Below, piece after piece: positions 1-5,671 of a DNA stretch of 6,612 bases. The notes under the pieces are model-generated. The model worked only from the letters and a program-made list of their open reading frames with translations, ran no database searches and had not been told where the DNA came from. A program made the translations under genes and the position numbers. This stretch comes from an uncultured Sphingobacteriaceae bacterium (GTDB taxonomy: Bacteria > Bacteroidota > Bacteroidia > Sphingobacteriales > Sphingobacteriaceae): contig CALNCF010000069.1 in assembly GCA_937875035.1 (NCBI GenBank), positions 1-6,612 on the forward strand. Reading direction: 5' to 3'. Numbering within the stretch: position 1 is the first letter of the stretch; each line of letters begins with the position of its first letter.

Positions 1-522
1 GAAGATGCTTTCGATGAGCCTGCGGCTGATCTCGGCATTCAGTATCTCCCCGTTGTTCAGGAAGATGTGTTCCTCGTAGGTACGGGCGAATACGATGAGC
101 GCGCCGGTCTTCGATTTGGCCATGTTCTTACACGCTTCTAAAACGGGTCCGAGCCTTAAAGGGAAATTGCTTTGAAGTACGGTTCCCGAGATCACAAAGC
201 GTTTCCAGAAGCGGTTCTTTTTAGAAAAAGTATTCTTGCCGATGATGAGCAGGAAACGACGGATCTCCTGCTGGAAAAGAATAACCAGGGCGATCACTCC
301 TACGCCGATCACCTTGTCGAGAATGGCTGAAAGCAGCTGCATATTCAAGGCTTTCACCAGGATCCAGAGCAGGTACACACAGATCAGGCCGATAAAGATG
401 TTCACCGCGATGGTGCCCCGTATCAGGTTATAGATCTGGTATATAATGATGGCGACCAGCACTACATCGAGGATGTCGAAGATGCCGATTTTCAGTAGAC
501 CTAAGTCGAATAATTCCATCAT
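1..522 (-). CDS. cdaA: Diadenylate cyclase CdaA, N-terminal part (cut by left edge)
   Basis: Makes the second messenger c-di-AMP from two ATP at the cytoplasmic membrane. The first 174 codons are visible and the frame is open to the left edge. Residues about 14-33, 38-56 and 70-85 form three hydrophobic helices, the usual CdaA anchor. They are followed by FQQEIRRFL (83-91), a basic linker (95-109) and the start of the DAC nucleotidyltransferase domain, with LEACKNMAKSKTGALIVFAR at 128-147. The catalytic DGA and RHR motifs lie beyond the edge, so activity cannot be judged. ATG codons occur at 522 and 519; either could be the start, and neither has a clear Shine-Dalgarno sequence. The gene begins 19 bp after the folP stop on the same strand, so folP and cdaA are probably cotranscribed. 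Family assignment is firm from the helix pattern and the conserved linker. Confidence 0.93.
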   Translation of the reverse strand, partial: MMELFDLGLLKIGIFDILDVVLVAIIIYQIYNLIRGTIAVNIFIGLICVYLLWILVKALNMQLLSAILDKVIGVGVIALVILFQQEIRRFLLIIGKNTFSKKNRFWKRFVISGTVLQSNFPLRLGPVLEACKNMAKSKTGALIVFARTYEEHIFLNNGEILNAEISRRLIESIF

Positions 523-541
523 AAGCAGTTAAATATACAAG

Positions 542-1396
542 CTATAAACGGTTTCCGAAACCATATTTTGTTAATTCCGCATGAATACGGATGCACTGCT
601 TCGCTTCTGCAACATCATGTACCCTTAAGATCGCGGCGCCTTGCTGCAAGGCCGCCATGTGGAGCGCCGTAGTGCCGTTAAGCGCTTCGGCAGCGGAAAT
701 ATCAAGCAGGCGGTAGATCATGGATTTACGGGAAACCCCGGCCAGTACAGGCATGCCAAGGATGTGCAGCTGATCCAGCTGTGCCATCAGCTCATAGTTC
801 TGATCCCGTGTTTTCGCGAAGCCGAAGCCCGGGTCGATCACTAGGTCGTGTACTCCCCGGCTGTGAAAGAAGTCGATCTTCTCCCTGAAAAAATCGATGA
901 TCTCGTTCAGCAGATGATCGTAATGAGTAAGGCTTTGCATGGTCTTGGGTGTACCTCTCATGTGCATCATGATATAAGGAACCTTATAATGAGCGATCAC
1001 CTCCTGCATCTCTGTATCCAGGGTGCCTGCGGAAATATCATTGATGATCGTGGCTCCCGCTTCGATTGCCCTGCGGGCAATGCCCGAGCGAAAGGTATCC
1101 ACGGAAACCGGTACCTGCGGAAATTCCTTGATCAATGCCGGGATTACCGGGGCCAGCCGCGCCCATTCTTCCTCTTCCGGGATGTCGGCAGCATCAGGCC
1201 TGGAAGAGTATGCGCCGAGGTCGAAGATATCGGCTCCTTCCGATGCCATCTGGGTAGCCTGCTCCAGTACTTCGTGCAGGCTGCCGTATTTACCTCCGTC
1301 GTAAAAAGAATCGGGTGTAAGGTTGATGATCGCCATTACCCGGGGACTGTCGAGGCTCAGCAGGCTGCTTCCGGTACGGAGGGTTGTATTCTTCAA
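542..1396 (-). CDS. folP: Dihydropteroate synthase
   Basis: Condenses 6-hydroxymethyl-7,8-dihydropterin diphosphate with p-aminobenzoate to give 7,8-dihydropteroate in folate synthesis; it is the sulfonamide target and is cytosolic. With the TTG start at 1396 it has 284 residues, close to the 282 of E. coli FolP. The key residues then fall nearly at the E. coli positions: Asn25 (INLTPDSF), Asp100 (SVDT), Asn119 (INDISAG), Asp188 (DPGFGF), Lys224 (SRKSM) and Arg258/His260 (RVHDV). The second family signature reads DLGAYSSRPD. Starts further upstream are possible: GTG at 1417, or ATG at 1456 or 1459. The ATG starts would add a hydrophobic stretch and run into the divergent gene that begins at 1441, so TTG is preferred by family alignment. 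The stop is TAG at 544-542, and cdaA follows after 19 bp. Confidence 0.96.
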   Translation of the reverse strand: MKNTTLRTGSSLLSLDSPRVMAIINLTPDSFYDGGKYGSLHEVLEQATQMASEGADIFDLGAYSSRPDAADIPEEEEWARLAPVIPALIKEFPQVPVSVDTFRSGIARRAIEAGATIINDISAGTLDTEMQEVIAHYKVPYIMMHMRGTPKTMQSLTHYDHLLNEIIDFFREKIDFFHSRGVHDLVIDPGFGFAKTRDQNYELMAQLDQLHILGMPVLAGVSRKSMIYRLLDISAAEALNGTTALHMAALQQGAAILRVHDVAEAKQCIRIHAELTKYGFGNRL

Positions 1397-1412
1397 AAAA
1401 ACAGTATTTTTA
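1384..1412 (+). promoter_or_regulatory. Possible Bacteroidetes-type promoter for the DUF1599 gene
   Basis: TTG at 1384-1386 is followed after 18 bases by TATTTTTA at 1405-1412, resembling the TTTG-N19-TAnnTTTG promoter of Bacteroidetes primary sigma factors. Transcription would begin near 1418-1420 and leave a leader of about 20 bases before the GTG start at 1441. The -33 match is incomplete, so this is tentative. On the opposite strand TATTTTTA at 1429-1422 could serve folP and suits the TTG start at 1396, but I find no good -33 element for it. Confidence 0.35.
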
Positions 1413-1429
1413 TGCACTTTGTAAAAATA
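1405..1429. repeat. Inverted repeat between divergent folP and DUF1599 genes
   Basis: Two perfect 8-base arms, TATTTTTA at 1405-1412 and TAAAAATA at 1422-1429, are separated by 9 bases. Each arm, read on its own strand, matches the Bacteroidetes -7 consensus TAnnTTTG except at the last base. The repeat may be a pair of facing core promoters, an operator, or chance in AT-rich DNA. The arms are directly visible; the function is inferred. Confidence 0.5.
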
Positions 1430-1440
1430 GATAAAAAATA

Positions 1441-1995
1441 GTGCAAGCGAATACATCACAACAATACGATGCGGTCATCCGCAGGTGTAAGGATCTTTTC
1501 CTGAAGAAGACGAAAGACTACGGTACGGCATGGCGGGTATTGCGGATCGGTTCGATCACCGACCAGATCTTTATCAAGGCGCAGCGTATCCGTACCCTCG
1601 AAGAAAAGAAGGAGAGCAAGGTGGGAGAGGGGATCGTTCCTGAATATATCGGCATTATCAATTACTGTGTCATCGCCATGATCCAGCTGGATTATACCGG
1701 TCCGGAAATGGAGCTTGACCCGGAAATGGTGGCCGTACTTTTCGACCAAAAGGTAAAGGAAACGAAAGACCTGATGGAAGCGAAGAACCACGACTACGGG
1801 GAAGCCTGGCGCGACATGCGTGTGAGCTCGCTCACAGACCTGATCCTGATGAAGCTGATGCGTGTAAAGCAGATCGAAGATAACAGCGGGAATACCCTGG
1901 TATCGGAAGGTGTGCATGCCAATTACCAGGATATGCTGAACTACTCGGTGTTCGCGCTCATCAAGCTGGAAGAGGATGGAGCGAAAGTCCAATAA
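1441..1995 (+). CDS. DUF1599 domain protein with two tandem copies of the domain
   Basis: Function unknown. The 184-residue protein belongs to the DUF1599 family (PF07659 as I recall), common in Bacteroidota and predicted to be soluble and helical. It contains two related units. Residues about 23-83 carry KDYGTAWRVLR, SITDQIFIKAQRI and IINYCVIAMIQL. Residues about 115-178 carry HDYGEAWRDMR, SLTDLILMKLMRV and MLNYSVFALIKL. The units are offset by 92-93 residues. The shared pattern, DYG-x-AWR, S-x-TD, K-x-x-R-(I/V) and a late NY, suggests conserved functional residues. The start is GTG at 1441: an in-frame TAA lies at 1432-1434 and no ATG precedes the first domain. The gene diverges from folP and ends just before a probable terminator. 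I recall this domain being discussed in connection with nucleotide modification, but nothing in this window tests that. Confidence 0.9.
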   Translation: MQANTSQQYDAVIRRCKDLFLKKTKDYGTAWRVLRIGSITDQIFIKAQRIRTLEEKKESKVGEGIVPEYIGIINYCVIAMIQLDYTGPEMELDPEMVAVLFDQKVKETKDLMEAKNHDYGEAWRDMRVSSLTDLILMKLMRVKQIEDNSGNTLVSEGVHANYQDMLNYSVFALIKLEEDGAKVQ

Positions 1996-2006
1996 TAAAA
2001 ATGGTG

Positions 2007-2034
2007 CAGGCGCTTTCCGGAGCCGCCTGTTTTT
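2007..2034 (+). terminator. Probable intrinsic terminator after the DUF1599 gene
   Basis: CAGGC (2007-2011) and GCT (2012-2014) pair with AGC (2021-2023) and GCCTG (2025-2029), leaving TTCCGG as the loop and C2024 as a single bulge. Five T residues follow at 2030-2034. It starts 12 bases after the DUF1599 stop and ends 23 bases before the next gene, so it should separate the two transcripts at least in part. The bulge makes efficiency uncertain. Confidence 0.7.
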
Positions 2035-2057
2035 GTTCATAGCTAAATAAAAATGAT

Positions 2058-3170
2058 ATGTTGAAAATCAGCAGGTACTTAGTCGGGATATTGTTTATTA
2101 TTTCCGGGTTGATCAAAGCAAACGACCCTACAGGTTTTGCCATCAAGCTGGAAGAATACTTCGTGGTGTTCGGTATGGAATGGTTAAGCTTCGCGGCTTT
2201 AACCCTTTCCGTGCTGATCTGTTCCCTGGAGATCGTATTAGGGGTTGCCCTGCTGTTCGGCATCAAGCCTAAACCGGTAGCCTGGCTGTTATTGCTGATG
2301 ATCATCTTCTTCACCTGGCTTACCGGCTACTCGGCCATTACCAATAAGGTAACCGATTGCGGATGCTTCGGCGATGCGATCAAGCTAACCCCATGGCAGT
2401 CCTTTACCAAGGATGTGATCCTGATGGTATTCATCACCTATATCTTTGTGCGCCGCTCAGAGATCCAGGCGAGCTTCGGGAAGAAAACATCGGCCGCTAT
2501 CCTCACGCTGGCCTCCGTGCTTTCCATTTTCTTCGGCGTGTATTGCGTCGCCTTTTTACCGGTGGTGGATTTTCTTCCCTATAAGATCGGCAACAATATT
2601 CCGGAGCTGATGCAGGTGCCCGAAGGCGCACCGCGCGACTCCTTTGAAACGCGGATGTATTATGAGAAGGATGGAAAGACTGAAGTCTTTACCATGCAGA
2701 ACTACCCATGGCAGGACAGTACCTGGAGATGGGTGAAGACGGAAAGCGTGCTGATCCGCGAGGGCTATAAGCCGAAAGTAAAAGACCTGCACATTTCCGA
2801 TGCGGAAGGAAACGAATACACGGAAGATGTGCTGGCGTATCCCGACTATCAGCTGATCGTGATCGCTTACGACCTGCCGCATAGCAACCGGTCTGCTTTC
2901 AAAAAGATCAATGAGCTGTCTGCACAGCTGCAGAAAAATAATAAGGTGCGCACGCTTGGCTTAACAGCTACCAATGCTGAGCAGGTGCAGGCCTTAGCGC
3001 GTGAGCTGAATACGCCCTTTACCTTCTATTTCTGCGATGCGACTACTCTGAAGACCATGGTGCGCGCCAACCCGGGTGTGATCCTGATGCGTGGTGGTGT
3101 GGTGGTGAACAAATGGCATTCGAACGCCTTGCCTGCATACGATGAATTCGTTTCAGAATTGAAAAATTAA
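2058..3170 (+). CDS. DoxX-like membrane protein with thioredoxin-like C-terminal domain (BT_3928 type)
   Basis: A 370-residue protein of unknown function, resembling the BT_3928 family of Bacteroidota. The N-terminal half is DoxX/MauE-like. Hydrophobic helices lie at about 5-20, 44-68, 74-92 and 118-132, with a fifth at about 147-169. The conserved VTDCGCFGD motif is at 98-106 (Cys101, Cys103), followed by LTPWQSFTKD. Residues about 170-240 form a soluble linker. Residues about 241-370 look like a thioredoxin-like fold, with a β-strand (YQLIVIAYDL), a helix, a second strand (VRTLGLTA), a conserved NPG at 338-340 that could hold the cis-proline, and a final strand and helix. The place where CXXC would normally follow the first strand reads DLPHSNRSA, so no thioredoxin active site is visible. 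A redox or electron-transfer role at the membrane is inferred from the CGC motif only. The ATG start lies 62 bp past the DUF1599 stop, and the permease gene begins 3 bp after the TAA. Confidence 0.88.
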   Translation: MLKISRYLVGILFIISGLIKANDPTGFAIKLEEYFVVFGMEWLSFAALTLSVLICSLEIVLGVALLFGIKPKPVAWLLLLMIIFFTWLTGYSAITNKVTDCGCFGDAIKLTPWQSFTKDVILMVFITYIFVRRSEIQASFGKKTSAAILTLASVLSIFFGVYCVAFLPVVDFLPYKIGNNIPELMQVPEGAPRDSFETRMYYEKDGKTEVFTMQNYPWQDSTWRWVKTESVLIREGYKPKVKDLHISDAEGNEYTEDVLAYPDYQLIVIAYDLPHSNRSAFKKINELSAQLQKNNKVRTLGLTATNAEQVQALARELNTPFTFYFCDATTLKTMVRANPGVILMRGGVVVNKWHSNALPAYDEFVSELKN

Positions 3171-3173
3171 GGG

Positions 3174-4211
3174 ATGCTGAGCTATATCCTGCGGAAATTA
3201 TTTTACGGCTTCCTCGTCTTGCTGGGTGTGATAGTGGTGGTGTTCTTCCTGTTCAATATCCTGCCCGGCGACGCGGCGCGGATGACACAGGGGCAACGCG
3301 CCGATGTGGCTACCCTCGAAGCGGTGAAGAAGGAGTTCGGGCTCGACAAGCCCAAACCGGTGCAATTCGCTCTGTACATCAACGATCTTTCACCGGTTTC
3401 GATACTCGATAACGATGCGGCGACGCAGGCAAAATATAACTACAGGAAAATAATCGATCTTTCAGATTCCCGGGTGCTGGCTTTGAAGAAGCCGTACCTG
3501 CGCCGTTCCTACCAGACCAAGAAGCTGGTGAGCGATGTGCTTTGGAATACCATCCCGAATACCGCGCTGCTCGCTTTTACATCCATGATCTTTGCCACTG
3601 TGATCGGTATCGCGATGGGTATTATCGCGGCGATCAGAAAGGATACCTGGATCGACCGGCTCTCGTTGTCGGTTGCTATATTCGGGATCTCCATGCCTTC
3701 CTTTTTCGCAGGGATACTCATCGCCTGGATCTTCGCGTTCCTGCTGGCCGATTATACCGGGCTGAATTTATCGGGCAGTCTCTACGATTATGATCCCTTT
3801 AAGGGCGAGGTCATGCAGTTGCAGAACCTCATCCTGCCGATGGTCACACTTGGCATTCGTCCCCTGGCCATTATCGTGCAGCTTACCCGCAGCTCCATGC
3901 TCGATGTGTTATCCATGGACTATATCCGCACGGCCCGGGCTAAAGGACTGAGCAATTACCAGGTCATTATGAAGCATGCCTTGCGCAATGCGCTGAACCC
4001 GGTGATCACGGCTGTTTCCGGCTGGTTTTTCGTGGAATATATCTTCGGATGGAACGGGCTTGGAAAGGTGACGGTCGACGCGTTGGAGCTGTCGGATTTC
4101 CCGGTGGTGATGGGAGCGGTGCTGTTCATTGCCTTGCTGTTTGTTATTATCAATATTATGGTCGACATCCTGTATGGCGTGCTGGATCCGCGCGTACGGA
4201 TGAATGGCTGA
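3174..4211 (+). CDS. ABC transporter permease, DppB/OppB family (peptide/nickel type)
   Basis: An inner-membrane permease subunit of a dipeptide, oligopeptide or nickel type importer. It is 345 residues long. A first helix at about 9-30 is followed by the family's PGD (31-33), a long extracytoplasmic region up to about 128, and helices at about 131-154, 164-192 and 218-240. The EAA-type cytoplasmic loop that contacts the ATPase is clear: DYIRTARAKGLS at 249-260, then HALRNALNPVIT at 268-279. The last helix is at about 309-336 and the protein ends in LDPRVRMNG. The loop between helices 1 and 2 is longer than in E. coli DppB. By contrast, the stretch from NPVIT to FVEYIF (275-291) seems about eight residues shorter than in other family members. 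No DppC-type permease, ATPase or binding-protein gene is in the window, so the substrate cannot be inferred. It starts 3 bp after the preceding gene and abuts aroK. Confidence 0.93.
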   Translation: MLSYILRKLFYGFLVLLGVIVVVFFLFNILPGDAARMTQGQRADVATLEAVKKEFGLDKPKPVQFALYINDLSPVSILDNDAATQAKYNYRKIIDLSDSRVLALKKPYLRRSYQTKKLVSDVLWNTIPNTALLAFTSMIFATVIGIAMGIIAAIRKDTWIDRLSLSVAIFGISMPSFFAGILIAWIFAFLLADYTGLNLSGSLYDYDPFKGEVMQLQNLILPMVTLGIRPLAIIVQLTRSSMLDVLSMDYIRTARAKGLSNYQVIMKHALRNALNPVITAVSGWFFVEYIFGWNGLGKVTVDALELSDFPVVMGAVLFIALLFVIINIMVDILYGVLDPRVRMNG

Positions 4212-4224
4212 TCACTTTACCGAC

Positions 4225-4737
4225 ATGAATATTTTTCTCACCGGTTTTATGGGTTCGGGTAAGAGCACTTTCGGGCGTAAGCTTGCAAAGCAGCTGAGCC
4301 TGCGCTTTTACGACCTGGATAAAATGGTGGAAGAAAAAGCGAAGTGCTCAATAGAAGATATTTTCAAGTACCTGGGTGAAGATGCCTTTCGAAAGATGGA
4401 GTCGGAATGCCTGCATACTTTTGAAGGGCAGGAAAATTTCGTGCTCTCCTGTGGTGGCGGAACTCCCTGCTACTTCGGCAACATGGAGTTTATACTGGAG
4501 CAGGGTCTGTGCATTTACCTGGAGATGGATGAAGCATCCCTCTTTAATCGCCTTGTTCATGCCAAGAATGTACGGCCAACCATCAAGGGTTTTACAGAAG
4601 AAGAGCTGAAGCTGTTCATTAAGGATACCCTGGCGAAACGCAGGGAAATATACGAGCGCGCGCACCTGGTGATCCCGGTGCTGAACCTGAAGCCGGCGGA
4701 GCTGAAAGAGCTGGTTGAAAACCACCGGAAAGCCTAA
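4225..4737 (+). CDS. aroK: Shikimate kinase
   Basis: Phosphorylates shikimate at the 3-hydroxyl with ATP, the fifth step of the shikimate pathway; cytosolic. Numbered from ATG 4225 (170 residues), it has the Walker A motif GFMGSGKST (7-15), the shikimate-binding DLD (30-32), FRKME with Arg56, the GGG of SCGGGTP (77-79), the lid arginine in NVRPTIKG, and RREIYERA near the end for the late conserved arginine. A second in-frame ATG at 4204 would add seven residues (MADHFTD) and overlap the permease stop by 8 bp. The start at 4225 fits the usual M-x-I-F-L-x-G-F-M-G-S-G-K beginning and is preferred, but coupling through the overlap cannot be excluded. It is the last plus-strand gene of the run, and its stop codon overlaps that of the convergent phosphoribosyltransferase gene. 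Confidence 0.95.
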   Translation: MNIFLTGFMGSGKSTFGRKLAKQLSLRFYDLDKMVEEKAKCSIEDIFKYLGEDAFRKMESECLHTFEGQENFVLSCGGGTPCYFGNMEFILEQGLCIYLEMDEASLFNRLVHAKNVRPTIKGFTEEELKLFIKDTLAKRREIYERAHLVIPVLNLKPAELKELVENHRKA

Positions 4738-5237
4738 GACAGGTATACAGAATCTTCTTTCTTACCGAACTCTACCGAAATATGTTCCTGCGATACCGTT
4801 GAAACCGTAAGCCCCGCGAAGTCTGTGGATATCGGGAATAACTTATGGCTGCGATCTACCAGTACCGCGGTGCGCACCTTACGGGTAGGAATGTTCAGGA
4901 ATACGCCGAGGCCATAGCCTAAGGTCCTTCCCGAATTCAATACGTCATCCACTACGATGATCACCTTGTTCCTGCATTTTTCTACAGGTACATCGGTTTC
5001 CGCATCGAGGTGGTCGATCTCTTTATTCAATGTGATCCTGACCAGCTTTACCTTGATCTTCGAAATCTTCTCGAGCACGGATTTCAGCCGCTCCGCCAAT
5101 ACATAGCCACGGCTCGCGATCCCGGCGATCACCAGCTCTTTCTCCTCGAAACAATCTTCCCAGATCTGGTAGGCCATGCGGTCGATCTTCTGCTGGATCT
5201 GTGTGTGGTTCAGGATTTTTATTCTTGATTTCGGCAT
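4734..5237 (-). CDS. PyrR-like phosphoribosyltransferase
   Basis: A type I phosphoribosyltransferase of 167 residues. The PRPP-binding loop is at 92-105 (VIIVVDDVLNSGRT). A second family landmark is AGIASRGYVLAERL at 38-51, which matches the ribose-phosphate-binding end of the fold. The later LVDRSHKLFPISTDFAG (126-142) closely resembles LVDRGHRELPI in PyrR, and SQEHISVEF follows. It is therefore closest to PyrR, the pyrimidine attenuation regulator and minor uracil phosphoribosyltransferase, but it is shorter than the roughly 180 residues of B. subtilis PyrR and lacks part of the acidic segment before the PRPP loop. No pyrimidine genes are nearby, so neither substrate nor RNA binding can be assigned. 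The ATG is at 5237 and the stop is TAG at 4736-4734, overlapping the aroK stop. It is probably cotranscribed with the 130-residue gene 37 bp upstream. Confidence 0.88.
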   Translation of the reverse strand: MPKSRIKILNHTQIQQKIDRMAYQIWEDCFEEKELVIAGIASRGYVLAERLKSVLEKISKIKVKLVRITLNKEIDHLDAETDVPVEKCRNKVIIVVDDVLNSGRTLGYGLGVFLNIPTRKVRTAVLVDRSHKLFPISTDFAGLTVSTVSQEHISVEFGKKEDSVYLS

Positions 5238-5274
5238 AACAATTCTAAAGTAACGATTTTTTTAATCCCTTTAA

Positions 5275-5667
5275 TTATTTATACGGGTAGAACACAAAAT
5301 TGGCGCCTTCGGGTACCACCACAAAGAGGCACATGAATTTCTTCGGATCTTTGTATTTATCGGTAAAGAATTTTTGTTTGTGACGCTCGATGATGCCTGC
5401 TTCCACGAACTCCTCGACGGTAGATACATGGATGTTCCACTCGGTGCCGAAATCATTTTTATCAAGGATCAGCTCGCCGATGCTCACCTCGTGCTGGTGC
5501 GCAATGAACACCGGGTATTGTGATACCTGGTTCTCGATGATCTCATCGGATATTTCCCGGATCGAATCCGAGTACATGATCAGGTCTGTTTCCAGGCTTT
5601 TCAGCGGACTTTCCTGGCTCTCGCCATGCGCTCCCGCGCCGGGTTTGAATAAGTCTTCGGGCTCCAT
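5275..5667 (-). CDS. Conserved-looking protein of unknown function, 130 residues
   Basis: I do not recognise this protein. It starts with an acidic, Gly/Pro/Ser-rich and probably disordered stretch of about 22 residues (MEPEDLFKPGAGAHGE...). An acidic region (IREISDEIIENQVSQ) follows, and then an alternating hydrophobic part that looks like α/β soluble protein: PVFIAHQHEVSIGELIL, WNIHVSTVEEFVEAGIIE and a final FMCLFVVVPEGANFVFYPY. There is no signal peptide, membrane helix, metal-binding cluster or nucleotide-binding motif. The frame is open throughout, codon use resembles the neighbours, and the ATG lies only 4 bp after the rlmD stop, all of which support a real gene in the rlmD transcript. 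The PyrR-like gene follows 37 bp later. Confidence 0.8.
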   Translation of the reverse strand: MEPEDLFKPGAGAHGESQESPLKSLETDLIMYSDSIREISDEIIENQVSQYPVFIAHQHEVSIGELILDKNDFGTEWNIHVSTVEEFVEAGIIERHKQKFFTDKYKDPKKFMCLFVVVPEGANFVFYPYK

Positions 5668-5671
5668 CGGT

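Noticed and set aside
848..1441. A 197-codon open frame on the plus strand across from folP
   Set aside because: It lies entirely opposite the well-supported folP reading frame, resembles no protein family I know, and its residue mix (many Cys, His, Arg, Gly) is typical of antisense reading of such codons.
1456..2040. A 194-codon minus-strand open frame across the DUF1599 gene
   Set aside because: It is antisense to a conserved duplicated-domain protein, runs through the terminator hairpin, and shows no domain or conserved motif.
2032..2064. A promoter for the DoxX-like gene from TTTG at 2032-2035 and TATGTTGA at 2057-2064
   Set aside because: The second element overlaps the start codon, matches poorly, and the TTTG is part of the terminator T tract. 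The real promoter of this gene remains unlocated.
5238..5274. A promoter for the PyrR-like gene in the 37-bp gap (TACTTTAG just upstream of the ATG)
   Set aside because: The -7-like match has no TTTG at the right distance and would leave almost no leader; cotranscription with the upstream genes is simpler.
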